Shown here piece by piece: positions 12,549-12,701 of a stretch of 12,701 nt of DNA. Made by a program: the position numbers and the translations under genes. The DNA comes from Chloroflexota bacterium. GTDB lineage: Bacteria > Chloroflexota > Limnocylindria > Limnocylindrales > CSP1-4. The stretch spans positions 1-12,701 of the forward strand of contig JAJYGK010000191.1 of NCBI GenBank assembly GCA_021790715.1, in the 5' to 3' direction. The notes beneath the pieces were generated by a model. It was not told the DNA's origin. It worked only from the letters and a program-made list of their open reading frames with translations, and ran no database searches. Each line of letters starts with the position of its first letter. Within the stretch, counting starts at the first letter, position 1.

Positions 12549-12607
12549 GTGCAGGCCGGTCGGACCCGAAAAGTCTACCCATTTCGGGGCACCGGAGTGC
12601 AGGCCGG
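12549..12607. repeat. Two direct copies of GTGCAGGCCGG flanking the operon promoter
   Basis: GTGCAGGCCGG occurs at 12549-12559 and again at 12597-12607, 48 bp apart and in the same orientation. The upstream copy sits about where a -35 region would be and the downstream copy sits next to the start codon. This could be a pair of operator sites for a regulator that loops or blocks the promoter. It may also be chance in GC-rich DNA, although an exact 11-bp repeat within 60 bp is uncommon. Confidence 0.35.
12572..12577 (-). promoter_or_regulatory. Candidate -10 element (TAGACT) of the 2-oxoacid oxidoreductase operon
   Basis: On the minus strand TAGACT, preceded by GGG, lies in a short A/T-containing island upstream of the ferredoxin gene. 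Transcription would start near 12565, leaving a short leader of under 20 nt before the GTG. No convincing -35 is seen at 17-18 bp. Two exact copies of an 11-bp word flank the element (12549-12559 and 12597-12607). Confidence 0.35.
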
Positions 12608-12656
12608 AAGCCCCTTGCGACCCCCGGCTTGTTCGCCGTACCGGTCCCGTGCGGTC

Positions 12657-12679
12657 GGGCAGGGCCGTCCGGCCCGCCC
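12657..12679. terminator. GC-rich hairpin near the window's right edge
   Basis: The arms 12657-12666 and 12671-12679 pair over nine base pairs with one bulged A (12661) and a 4-nt loop. It lies upstream of the 2-oxoacid oxidoreductase operon and could be the terminator of a gene beyond the window. There is no U-tract on either side. Confidence 0.25.
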
Positions 12680-12701
12680 GTCGCCACGCCGGACCGGCTG
12701 T

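Noticed and set aside
12070..12687. Extension of the alpha subunit upstream to 12687
   Set aside because: It reads the ferredoxin gene out of frame. The alpha family N-terminus starts at the ATG at 12069.
1..12701. CRISPR arrays, tRNA or rRNA genes, insertion sequences, phage genes
   Set aside because: No regularly spaced repeats, cloverleaf sequences, transposase motifs or terminal inverted repeats were seen. All intergenic gaps are 200 bp or shorter.

Overview
This is a very GC-rich bacterial window, dense with genes. Its codon usage is strongly biased to G/C in third positions, so the antisense frames stay open and produce many spurious ORFs. The gene content is a short-alpha 2-oxoacid:ferredoxin oxidoreductase set, a single-membrane-spanning HtrA-like protease with a long Pro/Ala-rich cytoplasmic head, an efflux adaptor with Gly/Ser-rich inserts, and -10 elements such as TAGACT. 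This suits a high-GC Chloroflexota (for example a Limnocylindria-like lineage) or possibly an actinobacterium. No taxonomic marker is present, so this is a low-confidence guess. I see no rRNA, tRNA, CRISPR array, insertion sequence or other sign of recent mobility.

Region 1 (1-5347, all minus strand, read right to left) is an extracytoplasmic redox/envelope cluster. The order is a ferric-reductase-like transmembrane flavocytochrome with an NAD(P)H reductase module (3971-5347), an exported FMN-binding-domain protein carrying the flavinylation motif SGATYTS (3366-3956), the flavin transferase ApbE (2446-3345), an HtrA-like trypsin-fold protease (1217-2446) and, after a 113-bp gap with a strong hairpin, a truncated HlyD/MacA-type efflux adaptor (1-1103). 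The first four genes are tightly packed, with gaps of 14 and 20 nt and a 1-nt TGATG overlap, and look like one operon. A coherent model is: cytosolic NAD(P)H, then FAD, then two b-type hemes, then covalently bound FMN outside the membrane, then an unknown acceptor. ApbE installs the FMN.

Region 2 (5348-6992) holds a motif-rich divergent promoter region and then a plus-strand pair. An ECF-type sigma factor (5548-6192) overlaps by 4 nt (ATGA) an O6-alkylguanine-DNA methyltransferase (6189-6992) that has an unusual N-terminal extension of about 90 residues.

Region 3 (7036-7832, minus) contains two small proteins I cannot assign, each with its own plausible promoter. One is an acidic 88-residue protein and the other a 131-residue protein.

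Region 4 (7906-12548, minus) is a ferredoxin-dependent 2-oxoacid oxidoreductase operon in the order ferredoxin, alpha, beta, gamma. It is followed after 4 nt by an M24-family (Xaa-Pro aminopeptidase-like) protein. That last gene is unusual: about 150 N-terminal residues look like a degenerate response-regulator receiver domain, and a second ATG with a strong Shine-Dalgarno sequence lies exactly at the domain junction. One locus may therefore make both a fusion and a stand-alone peptidase.

The points most worth a second look are the receiver-like/M24 fusion with an internal start, the flavinylation relay whose ApbE has no visible export signal, and the sigma/alkyltransferase pair with its repeat-rich promoter region.
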